DNA of 19,526 nucleotides, from the NCBI GenBank assembly GCA_964384675.1, contig CAYLNK010000102.1, forward strand, positions 1-19,526, given 5' to 3'. Under the pieces are notes generated by a model. The model made no database searches, was not told where the DNA came from, and worked only from the letters and a program-made list of their open reading frames with translations. Made by a program: the position numbers and the translations under genes. Positions 1 through 8,176 of the stretch are shown one piece after another. How positions within the stretch are numbered: position 1 is the stretch's first letter; every line of letters starts with the position of its first letter. This DNA is from CAYLNK01 sp964384675 (GTDB lineage Bacteria > Acidobacteriota > Thermoanaerobaculia > UBA5066).

Positions 1-1
1 C

Positions 2-367
2 CTGCCGGACGCGGCCGCGCGGCTCGGCGTCGCGACGGAGCCGGCGTTCACGGGGGGAGAAGAGAAGCGGCGGGTCGACCTCCTCGGATCCTCTACCCCG
101 GCCCGACGCCGCGCCCGGCGTCTCGCGGCGGTGCTCCTCGGCCCGCGCTCACCCGGCCCCGCGCGGCTCGTGCGGCTCGACGCGGACACCTTCGTCGCCG
201 CGTTCCCGGCGGGAGAGATCCCAGAGGAGCGCCAGCTCGGGAACCCCGACGCCATCGCGCGGCGGTGGGCGGAAGGCGCCGTCTTCCGGCTCGACGGAGC
301 CGAGGATCTCGACGGGGCTGTGAGGCTCGTCACACAACTGGCCGGTGCCGCGCCGCCACGCGACTGA
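2..367 (+). CDS. C-terminal fragment of an unidentified protein
   Basis: An open frame runs in from the left edge and ends at TGA 365-367, giving about 121 residues. It stays open up to base 2, so the gene almost certainly starts outside the window; the GTG at 131 is only an internal codon. The visible part is Arg/Ala-rich, then reads LVRLDADTFVAAFPAG, a charged stretch, and a tail FRLDGAEDLDGAVRLV. I do not recognise the family with confidence. The tail loosely resembles the end of HPr-kinase-like P-loop proteins found near radical SAM clusters, but no P-loop is in view and this is only a guess. The next gene starts 34 bases later, behind what looks like its own promoter. Confidence 0.55.
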   Translation: MPDAAARLGVATEPAFTGGEEKRRVDLLGSSTPARRRARRLAAVLLGPRSPGPARLVRLDADTFVAAFPAGEIPEERQLGNPDAIARRWAEGAVFRLDGAEDLDGAVRLVTQLAGAAPPRD

Positions 368-392
368 CCACGGTTTCGCATCTCCCTATACT
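364..392 (+). promoter_or_regulatory. Putative sigma70-type promoter of the radical SAM operon
   Basis: CTGACC at 364-369 (four of six matches to TTGACA), a 17-base spacer, then TATACT at 387-392 (five of six matches to TATAAT). The start codon ATG is at 402, so a transcript starting 6-7 bases after the -10 would have almost no leader. There is no Shine-Dalgarno sequence before 402. The -35 overlaps the stop codon of the upstream gene. It is the best -35/-10 pair seen in the window. Confidence 0.55.
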
Positions 393-401
393 GGCCGCCG
401 C

Positions 402-1865
402 ATGCGGCGACCCCGGGTCCTCCTGGCGCACTCCTACTTCCTCGCCTTCGACGCGAAGCAGACCCGGAAGATGAAGCCGTATCCGCCGCTCGCCACGCTC
501 GTGACCGCGGCGGTCCTCCGACGGGCCGGCTACGAGGTGGCCCTCTTCGACGCGATGCTGGCGAGGAGCGAGGAGGAGTTCGACGCCGCCCTCGCCGCCG
601 CGCGCCCCGACGTCGTCGGCTTCTTCGAGGACAACTTCAACTTCCTCACGAAGATGTGCACGCTGCGGATGCGCGAGGCGGCCCTCCGGATGGCGGCGAC
701 GGCCAAGGCCTCCGGGTGTCACGTCGCCGTCAACGGCTCCGACGCCGCCGACCAGCCCGAGCTCTATCTCTCGGCCGGCGCGGACGCCGTGATCCTGGGC
801 GAGACCGAGGAGACGTTCCTGGAGCTGCTCGACGCCTGGTCGGCCTCGCGCGACGTGGCCGGCGTCCCGGGTCTGGCCCTCCTCACGGGAGGCACGCCCG
901 CGCGGACCCGGCCCCGGCCGTTCGTGGAGGCGCTCGACTCTCTCCCGCTCCCCGCCTGGGACCTCGTGGACGTCGACAGGTACCGGGAGGCGTGGGTCCG
1001 CGCCCATCGGAGGCTCTCCTGGAACGTCGTCACCACACGCGGGTGCCCGTTCCATTGCAACTGGTGCGCAAAACCGCTCTACGGCACGCGCTACGCCCAG
1101 CGGAGCCCGGCGAACGTGGCCGACGAGCTCCTCGCGCTGAAGAGCCGCGTCGCGCCGGACCACGTCTGGTTCGCGGACGACATCTTCGGTCTGACGCCGC
1201 GCTGGATCGAGCGGTTCGCCGAGGAGGTCGACGCGCGCGCCGCGCACATCCCGTTCACGATGCAGTCGCGCGTCGACCTGATGACCCCGTCCGCGGTCGA
1301 GGCGCTCGCCCACGCCGGCGCCGAGGAGGTGTGGCTGGGCGTCGAATCGGGCTCGCAGCGGGTGCTCGACGCCATGGACAAGGGGACCCGCATCCCTCAG
1401 GTGCGCGAGGCGACGCGGGCGCTGAAGTCGCACGGGATCCGGGCGTCGTGGTTCCTGCAGCTCGGCTACCCGGGCGAGGAGTGGGAGGAGATCCTCCTGA
1501 CGCGGGACCTCCTGCGCGACGAGAAGCCGCACGACATCGGGGTCTCGGTGGCGTACCCGCTTCCGGGCACCGCGTTCTACGAGCGGGTGAAGGACCAGCT
1601 GGGCGAGCGCACCAACTGGCGTGACAGCGACGACCTGGAGACTCTCTTCGAGGGGACGTACCACGGCGGCTTCTACAAGCGTGTGCGCGATCTCCTCCAC
1701 GAGGAGGCGCTCCCCGGGGCGGGAGAGGCACGCGCGGCGCTGGACCGGCGCTGGGCCGGGCTCGAGGCGCGTCTCGACGAGTTCCGCTCCCCCTCCCCGA
1801 CCCTCCCGCGATCTCCCGGGAACCTGGCGGCGTTCCAGCCGGCGCACCCCCCGGGCGGACGGTGA
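402..1865 (+). CDS. B12-binding-domain radical SAM protein (first of four)
   Basis: A 487-residue enzyme. Residues ~1-150 form a Rossmann-like cobalamin-binding domain (KPYPPLATL, then PDVVGFF, then GADAVILGETEETFLELL). The radical SAM barrel follows with the [4Fe-4S] motif C215-x3-C219-x2-C222 (RGCPFHCNWC) and a later VESGSQRVLDAM segment from about residue 314. Family members use S-adenosylmethionine, a 4Fe-4S cluster and usually cobalamin for methylation, ring contraction or oxidation at unactivated carbons. The substrate here is unknown. The classical DxHxxG His ligand for cobalt is not seen. The start at 402 fits the family's N-terminus (RVLLAHSYF) and the -10 just upstream; an upstream in-frame ATG at 345 lies inside the previous gene and adds non-conserved residues. 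It overlaps the next gene by 4 bases (GTGA). It is closely related to the gene at 3367-4755. Confidence 0.9.
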   Translation: MRRPRVLLAHSYFLAFDAKQTRKMKPYPPLATLVTAAVLRRAGYEVALFDAMLARSEEEFDAALAAARPDVVGFFEDNFNFLTKMCTLRMREAALRMAATAKASGCHVAVNGSDAADQPELYLSAGADAVILGETEETFLELLDAWSASRDVAGVPGLALLTGGTPARTRPRPFVEALDSLPLPAWDLVDVDRYREAWVRAHRRLSWNVVTTRGCPFHCNWCAKPLYGTRYAQRSPANVADELLALKSRVAPDHVWFADDIFGLTPRWIERFAEEVDARAAHIPFTMQSRVDLMTPSAVEALAHAGAEEVWLGVESGSQRVLDAMDKGTRIPQVREATRALKSHGIRASWFLQLGYPGEEWEEILLTRDLLRDEKPHDIGVSVAYPLPGTAFYERVKDQLGERTNWRDSDDLETLFEGTYHGGFYKRVRDLLHEEALPGAGEARAALDRRWAGLEARLDEFRSPSPTLPRSPGNLAAFQPAHPPGGR

Positions 1866-3370
1866 TACTCCTCGTCAACCCGCGGGCGACGAAGCCGGGC
1901 TTCCGCCGCTTCCCGCTCTCGGTGATGGCGCTCGGGGCCGTCCTCCCCCCGGAACGCACCTGGCAGATCGTCGACCTCAACCGGCCGGTCGCCGACCCGT
2001 TCGAGGAGGTGGCCGCCCGTGTCGACGCAGCGGCGGCGGGCGGCGACCCGGTGACGCTCCTCGCCTTCACCGTGATGCCGGGCCCGCAGCTCGCGGCGGC
2101 GGTGCCGCTCACGAAGAGGCTCAAGGAGCGATATCCACGGATCCCGACCGTCTGGGGCGGCTACTTCCCGAGCCTCTACCCGAAGCCGGCGGGGAACGCT
2201 CCGTTCGTCGACTGGATCGTGCGCGGGCAGGGCGAGGCGACGTTCCTCGAGCTCCTCGACGTGCTGGACGGCCGGCGCGATCCGTCGACCGTCCTCGGCC
2301 TCGGCACCCGCGACGGCGGCACGCTCCGCCTGAATCCGGAGCGTCCGTGGCTCGGGCCCGACGAATGGCCGCCGCCGCCGTACGACCGGATCGACGTCGG
2401 CGAGTACCTCGAGTCGACGTACCTCGGGCGCCGCTCGGGCGTCTACCAGGCGTCGATCGGCTGCCCCTACACCTGCAATTTCTGCGGCGTGATCTCGGTG
2501 TACGGGAGCCGGGAGAAGCAGGAGGATCCGGCTCGCACCGTCGCCAATCTCCGGCTCCTCGTGGACCGCCACGGGATGGACGGGCTCCACTTCTACGACA
2601 ACAACTTCTTCACCGGGGAGGCCCACGCGCGGGAGATCTCCGAGCGCCTGACGCCGCTCGGCCTCTCCTGGTGGTGCGAGGCGCGCATCGACGCGATGCT
2701 CCGCTTCGACGACGCGACGTGGCGGAAGATCAAGGCCTCCGGGCTCCGGATGGCGTACTTCGGCGCGGAGTCGGGCTCGGACGAGGTGCTTCGCCGGATG
2801 AGCAAGAACCTCACCACGGAGCAGACCCTCGCGCTCGCGGCCCGGATGCGTGAGCACGGCATCGTCCCGGAGCTCTCCTTCATGCTCGGCGGACCCGACG
2901 ACCCGGAGAAGGAGATCGACGACACGCTCGCCTTCATGCGGAAGCTGAAGGGCGTGAACCCGGCCTGCGAGCTGATCTTCTACTTCTACACGCCGATCCC
3001 GCAGCGCGAGGGGACGTACGGCGGGATCGACCCGCTGGCCGGCACCCCGGAAGCCCTCGAGGACTGGACCCATCCCGAGTGGATCGGCTGGATGACCCAC
3101 GAGAAGCCGGACGTGCCGTGGATGACCCCGCGCCTGAGGGCCCGGGTCGAGGACTTCGAGCTCGTGCTGAAGAGCCGCTTCCCCTCCGCCCTCGACGTGA
3201 AGACCCGCGACTGGGGGAAGCACCTCGCCCGGCAGCTCTCGTGGAGCCGCTGGAACGAGGGGCGCTTCGAGAACCCGCGCCTCCTGCGGGGCGTGCGCCG
3301 GCTCGCCCACATTCCGCCCGACGAGCGCCAGCTCTACGGCCACCTCCGGCCGGCGGACGCCGCCTCGTGA
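1862..3370 (+). CDS. B12-binding-domain radical SAM protein (second)
   Basis: A 502-residue protein starting at GTG 1862, inside the stop of the previous gene (GTGA overlap), which implies coupled translation. The N-terminal cobalamin-binding-type domain opens with ILLVNPRATK and contains TVWGGYFPSLYP and GQGEATFLELL; no DxHxxG is present. The radical SAM cluster motif is C201-x3-C205-x2-C208 (GCPYTCNFC). A barrel follows with FYDNNFFTG and GAESGSDEVL, then a C-terminal region of about 130 residues with many aromatics and charged residues. By sequence type it belongs with the gene at 8679-10100 (shared WGG-x2-PSL and Y-x-GSR/K features) rather than with its immediate neighbours. The reaction is unknown; oxidative cyclisation or methylation are typical of relatives. 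It sits in the middle of the 402-7511 operon. Confidence 0.9.
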   Translation: MILLVNPRATKPGFRRFPLSVMALGAVLPPERTWQIVDLNRPVADPFEEVAARVDAAAAGGDPVTLLAFTVMPGPQLAAAVPLTKRLKERYPRIPTVWGGYFPSLYPKPAGNAPFVDWIVRGQGEATFLELLDVLDGRRDPSTVLGLGTRDGGTLRLNPERPWLGPDEWPPPPYDRIDVGEYLESTYLGRRSGVYQASIGCPYTCNFCGVISVYGSREKQEDPARTVANLRLLVDRHGMDGLHFYDNNFFTGEAHAREISERLTPLGLSWWCEARIDAMLRFDDATWRKIKASGLRMAYFGAESGSDEVLRRMSKNLTTEQTLALAARMREHGIVPELSFMLGGPDDPEKEIDDTLAFMRKLKGVNPACELIFYFYTPIPQREGTYGGIDPLAGTPEALEDWTHPEWIGWMTHEKPDVPWMTPRLRARVEDFELVLKSRFPSALDVKTRDWGKHLARQLSWSRWNEGRFENPRLLRGVRRLAHIPPDERQLYGHLRPADAAS

Positions 3371-4755
3371 CCGACCTCCTCCTCACCCACGGCTACTACC
3401 TCGCCGAGGACGAGAAGGAGCGCGAGATCATGAAGCCGTACCCGACGCTCGGGCTCCTCTATCTCTCTGCGTACCTCAAGCGCGCCGGTTTCACGATGGA
3501 GGTCCTCGACACGACGTTCGCCACCCGCGACGACCTCGCGGCGAGGCTCGCGCGGGGACCGGGCGTCGTCGGGATCTACACCAACCTCATGACGCGGCCG
3601 GGCGTTCTCTTCGCGGCCCGCGAAGCGAAGCGCCGCGGCTGGACCGTCGTCCTCGGCGGCCCGGAGAGCGCGAGCTATCCGGAGGAGTACCTCGCGCGGG
3701 GGGCGGACGTGATCGTGGTGGGCGAGGGCGAGTCGACGATGTCCGAGCTCCTGCCCGCCCTCTCCGCGCGCGGCCCGCATCGCCTGCACGACGTGGCCGG
3801 CGTCGTCTTCCGCGACGAGGCGGGCGCGCTCGTCACGACGGCGGAGCGGGAGAAGATCGCCGACCTCGATTCGATCCCGTGGCCCGACCGCGAGGCGATC
3901 GACACCGCCCGGTACGTCGACGTCTGGCGCACGCATCACGGGATGGGGAGCGTCAATCTGATCACCGCGCGAGGCTGCCCCTACCGCTGCAACTGGTGCT
4001 CTCACGCCGTCTTCGGCTTCTCGCACCGGCGCCGCTCCGCGCGCGACGTGGCGGAAGAGGTCGTCGAGATCCGCGACCGGTACCGCCCCGACCAGCTCTG
4101 GTACGCGGACGACGTCTTCACCATCAACCACCGGTGGCTCTTCGACTACGCGGCCGAGCTGAAGGCGCGCGACGTGAAGCTGCCGTTCGAGACGATCTCG
4201 CGCGCCGACCGGATGATGAGCGACGACGTCCTCGCCACGCTGGCGGCGATGGGCTGCTACCGGGTCTGGATCGGCTCGGAGAGCGGGAGCCAGCGGGTCC
4301 TCGACGCCATGCAGCGCGGGGTCACCGTGGAGCAGGTGCGCTGGGCGACCAAGGCCGCGCAACGACATGGGATGCAGGTGGGGATGTTCCTGATGTGGGG
4401 CTACGACGGCGAGACCGTCGACGACATCGAGGCGACCGTGGAGCACGTGAAGGCCGCGAACCCCGACGTCTTTTTCACCACCGTCTCCTACCCGATCAAG
4501 GGGACCGGCTACTTCGACAAGGTCGCCCCGTCGGTCGTCCTCGAGAAGGAGTGGGAGACCGCGAGCGACCGCGACTTCAAGGTGAGGGGACGCCACTCGC
4601 GCGGCTACTACCGGTTCGCCGACCAGTGGCTCAAGAACGAGGTGGCCGCGTTCCGGCTCGACGGGACGGATCCGGACGGCGCGGCGGGCAAGCGGGCCGC
4701 GGCTCTCGCGGCGCGGGCCGGGCTCGAGGCCGCCGCGACGGAGGTGGAGGCATGA
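3367..4755 (+). CDS. B12-binding-domain radical SAM protein (third)
   Basis: A 462-residue protein starting at GTG 3367, again in a GTGA overlap with the previous stop. The cobalamin-binding-type N-terminus contains MKPYPTLGLLYLSAYL, VVLGGPESASYPEEYL and VVGEGESTMSELL; no cobalt-ligating DxHxxG is seen. The radical SAM motif is C204-x3-C208-x2-C211 (RGCPYRCNWC), followed by LWYADDVF and ESGSQRVLDAM (Glu305). These blocks match those of the 402-1865 product closely, so the two are paralogues. The last ~35 residues are an Ala/Gly/Asp-rich tail without obvious structure. An earlier in-frame start at 3079 would lie deep in the upstream gene and is rejected. A strong Shine-Dalgarno sequence for the next gene lies in its last codons. 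Confidence 0.9.
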   Translation: MTDLLLTHGYYLAEDEKEREIMKPYPTLGLLYLSAYLKRAGFTMEVLDTTFATRDDLAARLARGPGVVGIYTNLMTRPGVLFAAREAKRRGWTVVLGGPESASYPEEYLARGADVIVVGEGESTMSELLPALSARGPHRLHDVAGVVFRDEAGALVTTAEREKIADLDSIPWPDREAIDTARYVDVWRTHHGMGSVNLITARGCPYRCNWCSHAVFGFSHRRRSARDVAEEVVEIRDRYRPDQLWYADDVFTINHRWLFDYAAELKARDVKLPFETISRADRMMSDDVLATLAAMGCYRVWIGSESGSQRVLDAMQRGVTVEQVRWATKAAQRHGMQVGMFLMWGYDGETVDDIEATVEHVKAANPDVFFTTVSYPIKGTGYFDKVAPSVVLEKEWETASDRDFKVRGRHSRGYYRFADQWLKNEVAAFRLDGTDPDGAAGKRAAALAARAGLEAAATEVEA

Positions 4756-5555
4756 CCCGTGTTGCCGCGGGCGCGGGGCCGGCCCCGTCGCCCTTCGACC
4801 TCCTCGCCCACTCGTACGACGAGACGTTCACCCGGAGCGCCATCGGTCTGACGATGCGGCGCGCGGTGTGGCGCCACCTCGACCGTGCGTTCGGGCCGGG
4901 CGAGCAGGTGCTGGAGCTCGGCTGCGGCACCGGGGAAGACGCGATCCATCTGGCGGCGCGTGGCGTGAAGGTCCTGGCGACCGACGCCTCCCCCGCCATG
5001 GTCGACGCCGCCCGCCGGAAGGTGACCGAGCTGCGCCTCTCGCGGCGCGTCCGCGTGAAGCCGCTCCGGATCGAGGACCTCGGCTCGCTCCGCGCCTCGC
5101 CGGTCTTCGACGGCGCGTTCTCCAACTTCGGCGCGATGAACTGCGTGCCGCACCTCGCCCCGGTGGCCGAGGCGCTCGCGCACCGGCTCCGGCCCGGCTC
5201 TCCCGTGCTCCTCTGCTTCATGGGCCGCTACGTGCCGTGGGAGTGGGCGTGGTTCCTCATGAAGGGAGAGCCGCAGAAGGCGTTCCGCCGGCTCTCGCCG
5301 AACGGCGTCTCGTGGCGCGGGCTCTCGATCCGCTACCCCGGCCTCGGGGCGATCCGCGCTGCGTTCGAAGGGCCGTTCGCGTTCCGCCGGGCGTACGCGA
5401 TCGGTGCGCTCGTGCCGCCGTCGTACGCGGAGAGCTTCGTGTCGCGCGCCCCGCGCCTCCTCGCCCTCCTCGACCGCCTGGAGCGCTCGATCGAGACCAG
5501 GTTCCCTCTGCCGTACCTCTCGGACCACGTCCTCGTCGCGCTCGAGAGGCGATGA
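4752..5555 (+). CDS. Class I SAM-dependent methyltransferase
   Basis: A 267-residue protein with a Rossmann methyltransferase fold. After a short Gly/Ala/Pro leader comes FDLLAHSYDETFTRS, typical of small-molecule methyltransferases, then motif I VLELGCGTG at residues 53-61, an acidic motif II region (VLATDASPAMVDAA) and FDGAFSNFGAMNCV. It should transfer a methyl group from S-adenosylmethionine to O, N or C of a small molecule or lipid; the substrate is not predictable. The start ATG 4752 overlaps the preceding stop (ATGA) and is preceded by GGAGGT at 4740-4745 with a six-base spacer, a good ribosome binding site. It is placed between the three B12 radical SAM genes and the SPASM-type radical SAM gene, so it probably acts on the same product. 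Confidence 0.88.
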   Translation: MTRVAAGAGPAPSPFDLLAHSYDETFTRSAIGLTMRRAVWRHLDRAFGPGEQVLELGCGTGEDAIHLAARGVKVLATDASPAMVDAARRKVTELRLSRRVRVKPLRIEDLGSLRASPVFDGAFSNFGAMNCVPHLAPVAEALAHRLRPGSPVLLCFMGRYVPWEWAWFLMKGEPQKAFRRLSPNGVSWRGLSIRYPGLGAIRAAFEGPFAFRRAYAIGALVPPSYAESFVSRAPRLLALLDRLERSIETRFPLPYLSDHVLVALERR

Positions 5556-6565
5556 CGTCGCCTCCCCTTCCGAGGGGCGAGCCGATCGATCGCCTGCCGA
5601 TCGTGATCCTCTACCCGCACGCCCGCTGCAACTGCCGCTGCGTGATGTGCGACATCTGGAAGGAGCGCGAGCCCAAGGAGATCGCCCCTGGCGAAGTGGT
5701 CCGGTGGCTCCCGGAGTGGGCCGACCTCGGCGTGGAGCGCCTGGTCCTGTCCGGCGGCGAGCCGCTGATGCACTCCGACCTCTGGGCGATCGCGGCCCCG
5801 CTCCGCGCGGCCGGGATCCGCGTGACGCTCCTCTCGTCCGGGCTCCTCCTGGCGCGCGACGCCGAGATGATCGCCGCGCACGTGGACGACGTGATCGTGA
5901 GCCTCGACGGGCCGCGCGACGTCCACGACGCCATCCGGAACGTCCCGCGCGCGTACGAGCGCTTGGCCGATGGGGTCGCGGCGCTCCGGGCGCGGCGGCC
6001 GGGGATCGCCGTCACCGCGCGCTGCACCGTGCAGCGGGCCAACTTCCGCCACCTGTGCTCGACCGTCGCCGCCGCCCGGGCGATCGGCCTTCACGCGATC
6101 AGCTTCCTCGCGGCCGACGTCTCGAGCGAGGCGTTCCGCCGGCCCGGCGGCTGGGACGAGGTCACGGCCGCGGGGGTCGCCCTTCACGCCGATGATCTCC
6201 CCGCCCTCGCCGCCGAGCTGGACGCGCTCGCCGCCGAGGGTCACGGGACGTTCGTGGTGGAGAGCCCGGAGAAGCTGCGGGCCCGCCTCCTCGACCACTT
6301 CCGCGGCGACTTCGCGCCGATCGCCTGCAATGCGCCGTGGGTCTCGACCGTGATCGAATCGGACGGCACCGTGCGCCCCTGCTTCTTCCACCCGCCGCTC
6401 GGGAACGTCCGCGAGGCCGGCAGCCTCTCGGCCGTGCTCGGCTCGGAGAAGGCGGTCGCGTTCCGCCGCGACCTCGACGTGACGACCGACCCGACCTGTC
6501 GCCGCTGCGTCTGCTCGCTCAACCTGAAGGAGAGTGACGTGAGGGGAGCCGTTCATGCTGGATGA
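5552..6565 (+). CDS. Radical SAM protein with SPASM-like C-terminus
   Basis: A 337-residue protein starting at ATG 5552 in an ATGA overlap with the methyltransferase. It has no B12 domain. The cluster motif lies near the N-terminus, C26-x3-C30-x2-C33 (HARCNCRCVMCDIW, with an extra Cys28), followed by the SAM-binding LSGGEP at about 66-71 and a barrel with VIVSLDGP. The tail carries Cys259, Cys277, Cys316, Cys319 and Cys321 around IESDGTVRPCFF and LGNVREAGSL, the layout of a SPASM or twitch auxiliary-cluster domain. SPASM proteins act on peptides in maturation pathways but also on sugars and other small molecules. No precursor peptide was found nearby, so a non-peptide substrate is at least as likely. 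Confidence 0.88.
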   Translation: MTSPPLPRGEPIDRLPIVILYPHARCNCRCVMCDIWKEREPKEIAPGEVVRWLPEWADLGVERLVLSGGEPLMHSDLWAIAAPLRAAGIRVTLLSSGLLLARDAEMIAAHVDDVIVSLDGPRDVHDAIRNVPRAYERLADGVAALRARRPGIAVTARCTVQRANFRHLCSTVAAARAIGLHAISFLAADVSSEAFRRPGGWDEVTAAGVALHADDLPALAAELDALAAEGHGTFVVESPEKLRARLLDHFRGDFAPIACNAPWVSTVIESDGTVRPCFFHPPLGNVREAGSLSAVLGSEKAVAFRRDLDVTTDPTCRRCVCSLNLKESDVRGAVHAG

Positions 6566-7511
6566 GGTCTTCCGGATCGGCGAGCCGGAGGAGAAGGAGG
6601 CCTTCTCCGGGCTCCCGCCGCGGCGCCCCGACTTCCTCTGGCTCGACGTCACCTCGCCGACGCGGGAGGAGCTCGACGCGCTCACCAGGGAGCACGGGCT
6701 CCCCGCTTCCTCCGTCCTCGACTGCCTCGAGCCGTTCCATCTCCCCAAGGTGGAGCGGATCTCCGACGGCCTCTTCGTCCTTCTCCGCGCGTTCGACGAG
6801 ACGTCGGCCCCCGAGGCCGACACCATGCAGGCGCTGACCCGCAAGCTCGCCGTCTTCTGGCGGAGCGGGCTCCTGGTCACGGTGCACAGGAAGCCGCAGC
6901 GCTTCCTCCTCGACCTCAAGCTGCAGCTCCCCGGGCATCTCCCCGGTCGCGAGCCGTACGCCGAGGCCATCGGCCTGGAGCTGGCGTCGGGCGTCCTCCA
7001 GAGCTATCGCAAGCCGCTCGAGGACGCCGAGAAGGCGGTCTCCGAGTTCGAGGAGCACATCTTCGAGAACGAGGAGGTCACCGAGCTGATCCGGAAGATC
7101 CACCTCCTGAAGAGGCGCGTCACCGTGATCCGCTGGATGGTGCGCCGCACCCAGGAGCTGCTCCAGGACCTGCGCCCCGCGGCGGAGCGTCACCTGCCGG
7201 CGTACCAGGACCTGAAGGACCTGTCCGGCAGCCTCTACTTCGCGGCGGACGAGCTGCTGGACGACGTGAACAACCTCCTCAACATGCAGCTCGCCCTGGC
7301 GTCGCACCGGACGAGCGAGGTGATGCGCGTCCTGACGATCTTCTCGGTCTTCTTCATGCCGCTCACGTTCATCGTCGGCATCTACGGCATGAACTTCGAG
7401 CACATGCCGGAGCTGAAGCACGCGTGGGGCTACCCCGCGGCGTGGGGCGTGATGCTCCTCTCGAGCGCGGCGATCTTCGTCTGGTTCCGGCGGAAGGGGT
7501 GGCTGAAGTAG
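6555..7511 (+). CDS. corA: CorA-family divalent metal ion channel
   Basis: A 318-residue protein with the full CorA layout: a soluble, charged N-terminal domain, a long helical region (about 130-250, rich in Glu/Lys/Arg/Leu), a first membrane helix (about 258-277) ending in the signature YGMN (GMN at 278-280) followed by FEHMPEL, and a second helix (about 297-312) before a basic end. The family forms pentamers that admit Mg2+, sometimes Co2+ or Ni2+. The start overlaps the preceding gene by 11 bases and has a strong ribosome site, GAGGGGAG at 6541-6548, six bases upstream. It is the last gene of the operon; its link to the enzymes may be simple read-through. It converges on vapC with 7 bases between the stops. 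Confidence 0.92.
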   Translation: MLDEVFRIGEPEEKEAFSGLPPRRPDFLWLDVTSPTREELDALTREHGLPASSVLDCLEPFHLPKVERISDGLFVLLRAFDETSAPEADTMQALTRKLAVFWRSGLLVTVHRKPQRFLLDLKLQLPGHLPGREPYAEAIGLELASGVLQSYRKPLEDAEKAVSEFEEHIFENEEVTELIRKIHLLKRRVTVIRWMVRRTQELLQDLRPAAERHLPAYQDLKDLSGSLYFAADELLDDVNNLLNMQLALASHRTSEVMRVLTIFSVFFMPLTFIVGIYGMNFEHMPELKHAWGYPAAWGVMLLSSAAIFVWFRRKGWLK

Positions 7512-7518
7512 CGGGGGC

Positions 7519-7908
7519 TCACGGCTCGCGTTCCTTCAGCGCCGAGATCCTGGCGAGGCTCCGGAAGTCGCGGTCGCGATGAAGGACCGTGAGGCCGTTA
7601 CGTAGCGCGCAAGCAGCGACGAGGCAATCGACCGTCGATCGGATCGTCAATCCGCTTCGGCGGGCGACCCGGAAGAGCCGCGCGGCCTCCTCGAAGACCA
7701 CGAGCTCCATCGGGGATTCCACGAAGGGCATACCGAGGAGGGCCTCCCGCGCCAAGCCGTAGGCGCGCTCGTCCCGGAAGCCCTGGAGGACCTCCTGGAC
7801 GACCGGAGCACACGTCGCGATCTCGTCAGACGAGAAGCGATCCTCGAGACGTAGTCGATCTCGTGCCCGGAAGACCTCGACCCAAATGGACGTATCAACG
7901 AGGTACAC
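7519..7908 (-). CDS. vapC: VapC-type PIN-domain ribonuclease toxin
   Basis: A 129-residue PIN domain, the usual length for VapC. Conserved acidic residues are Asp5 (LVDTSIW), Glu39 (PVVQEVLQGF), Asp94 (STVDCLVAA) and Asp112/Asp114 (HRDRDF), which together bind the metal for RNA cleavage. VapC toxins cut tRNA or rRNA when released from the antitoxin. It starts at GTG 7908, overlapping the end of the antitoxin gene by 14 bases, so translation is coupled. By eye the base composition is less GC-rich than in the flanking genes, consistent with horizontal transfer of the pair. It converges with corA. Confidence 0.9.
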   Translation of the reverse strand: MYLVDTSIWVEVFRARDRLRLEDRFSSDEIATCAPVVQEVLQGFRDERAYGLAREALLGMPFVESPMELVVFEEAARLFRVARRSGLTIRSTVDCLVAACALRNGLTVLHRDRDFRSLARISALKEREP

Positions 7909-8170
7909 GGCCAGCCTTCGCCCGAGGTCTGGAAGGTGCCGTCCTGGTCGGCGATGTCTCGGGCTTGGACCACCGGTAGTCGTCCCTCATTTCGGAGAGG
8001 TTCCCCTCCCAGAGGCCGGATCCAGCAAGCTCGAAGATCTTCCTGGCCTTCGACTGCCGGACGAAGGTCTCCATGGCGCGCGTGACCGCGGCGGAGTAGG
8101 TCCGTTCCCCGCTCGCCTTGAGGGTCTGCTCCAGGAGCTCCTCGGACAGTACAAGATGTGCATGTTTCAT
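7895..8170 (-). CDS. vapB: VapB-family antitoxin
   Basis: A 91-residue protein upstream of the PIN toxin. The N-terminal segment (HLVLSEELLEQTLKASG) and the helix TYSAAVTRAMETFVRQ match the ribbon-helix-helix type DNA-binding region of the VapB family. The segment IFELAGSGLWEGNLSEMR is the toxin-binding end conserved in this family. It should neutralise VapC and repress its own promoter. The last ~28 residues (after DDYRW, with PETSPTRTAPSRPRAKAG) form an unusually long Pro/Arg/Ser tail created by reading into the start of vapC. No Shine-Dalgarno sequence precedes ATG 8170; a TACACT hexamer lies six bases before it. Confidence 0.85.
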   Translation of the reverse strand: MKHAHLVLSEELLEQTLKASGERTYSAAVTRAMETFVRQSKARKIFELAGSGLWEGNLSEMRDDYRWSKPETSPTRTAPSRPRAKAGRVPR

Positions 8171-8176
8171 GTGAGT

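Noticed and set aside
345..401. ATG 345 as start of the first radical SAM gene
   Set aside because: It lies inside the upstream gene and before the -10; the family N-terminus begins right after ATG 402.
330..1847. Long antisense open frame over the first radical SAM gene, and similar ones (1673-3343, 3334-4596, 8460-10730 minus; 13592-16099, 15424-18141 plus)
   Set aside because: Low-complexity Arg/Ala/Gly/Pro/Val translations without motifs, created by G/C-biased third codon positions opposite clear genes.
402..7511. RiPP precursor peptide for the SPASM-type radical SAM enzyme
   Set aside because: No gaps exist in the operon and no short frame with a leader-like sequence and ribosome site was seen there or near 13315-14460.
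7512..7518. Terminator between corA and vapC (and likewise 11701-11703)
   Set aside because: Convergent gaps are 7 and 3 bases; no hairpin with a T-run is visible in them.
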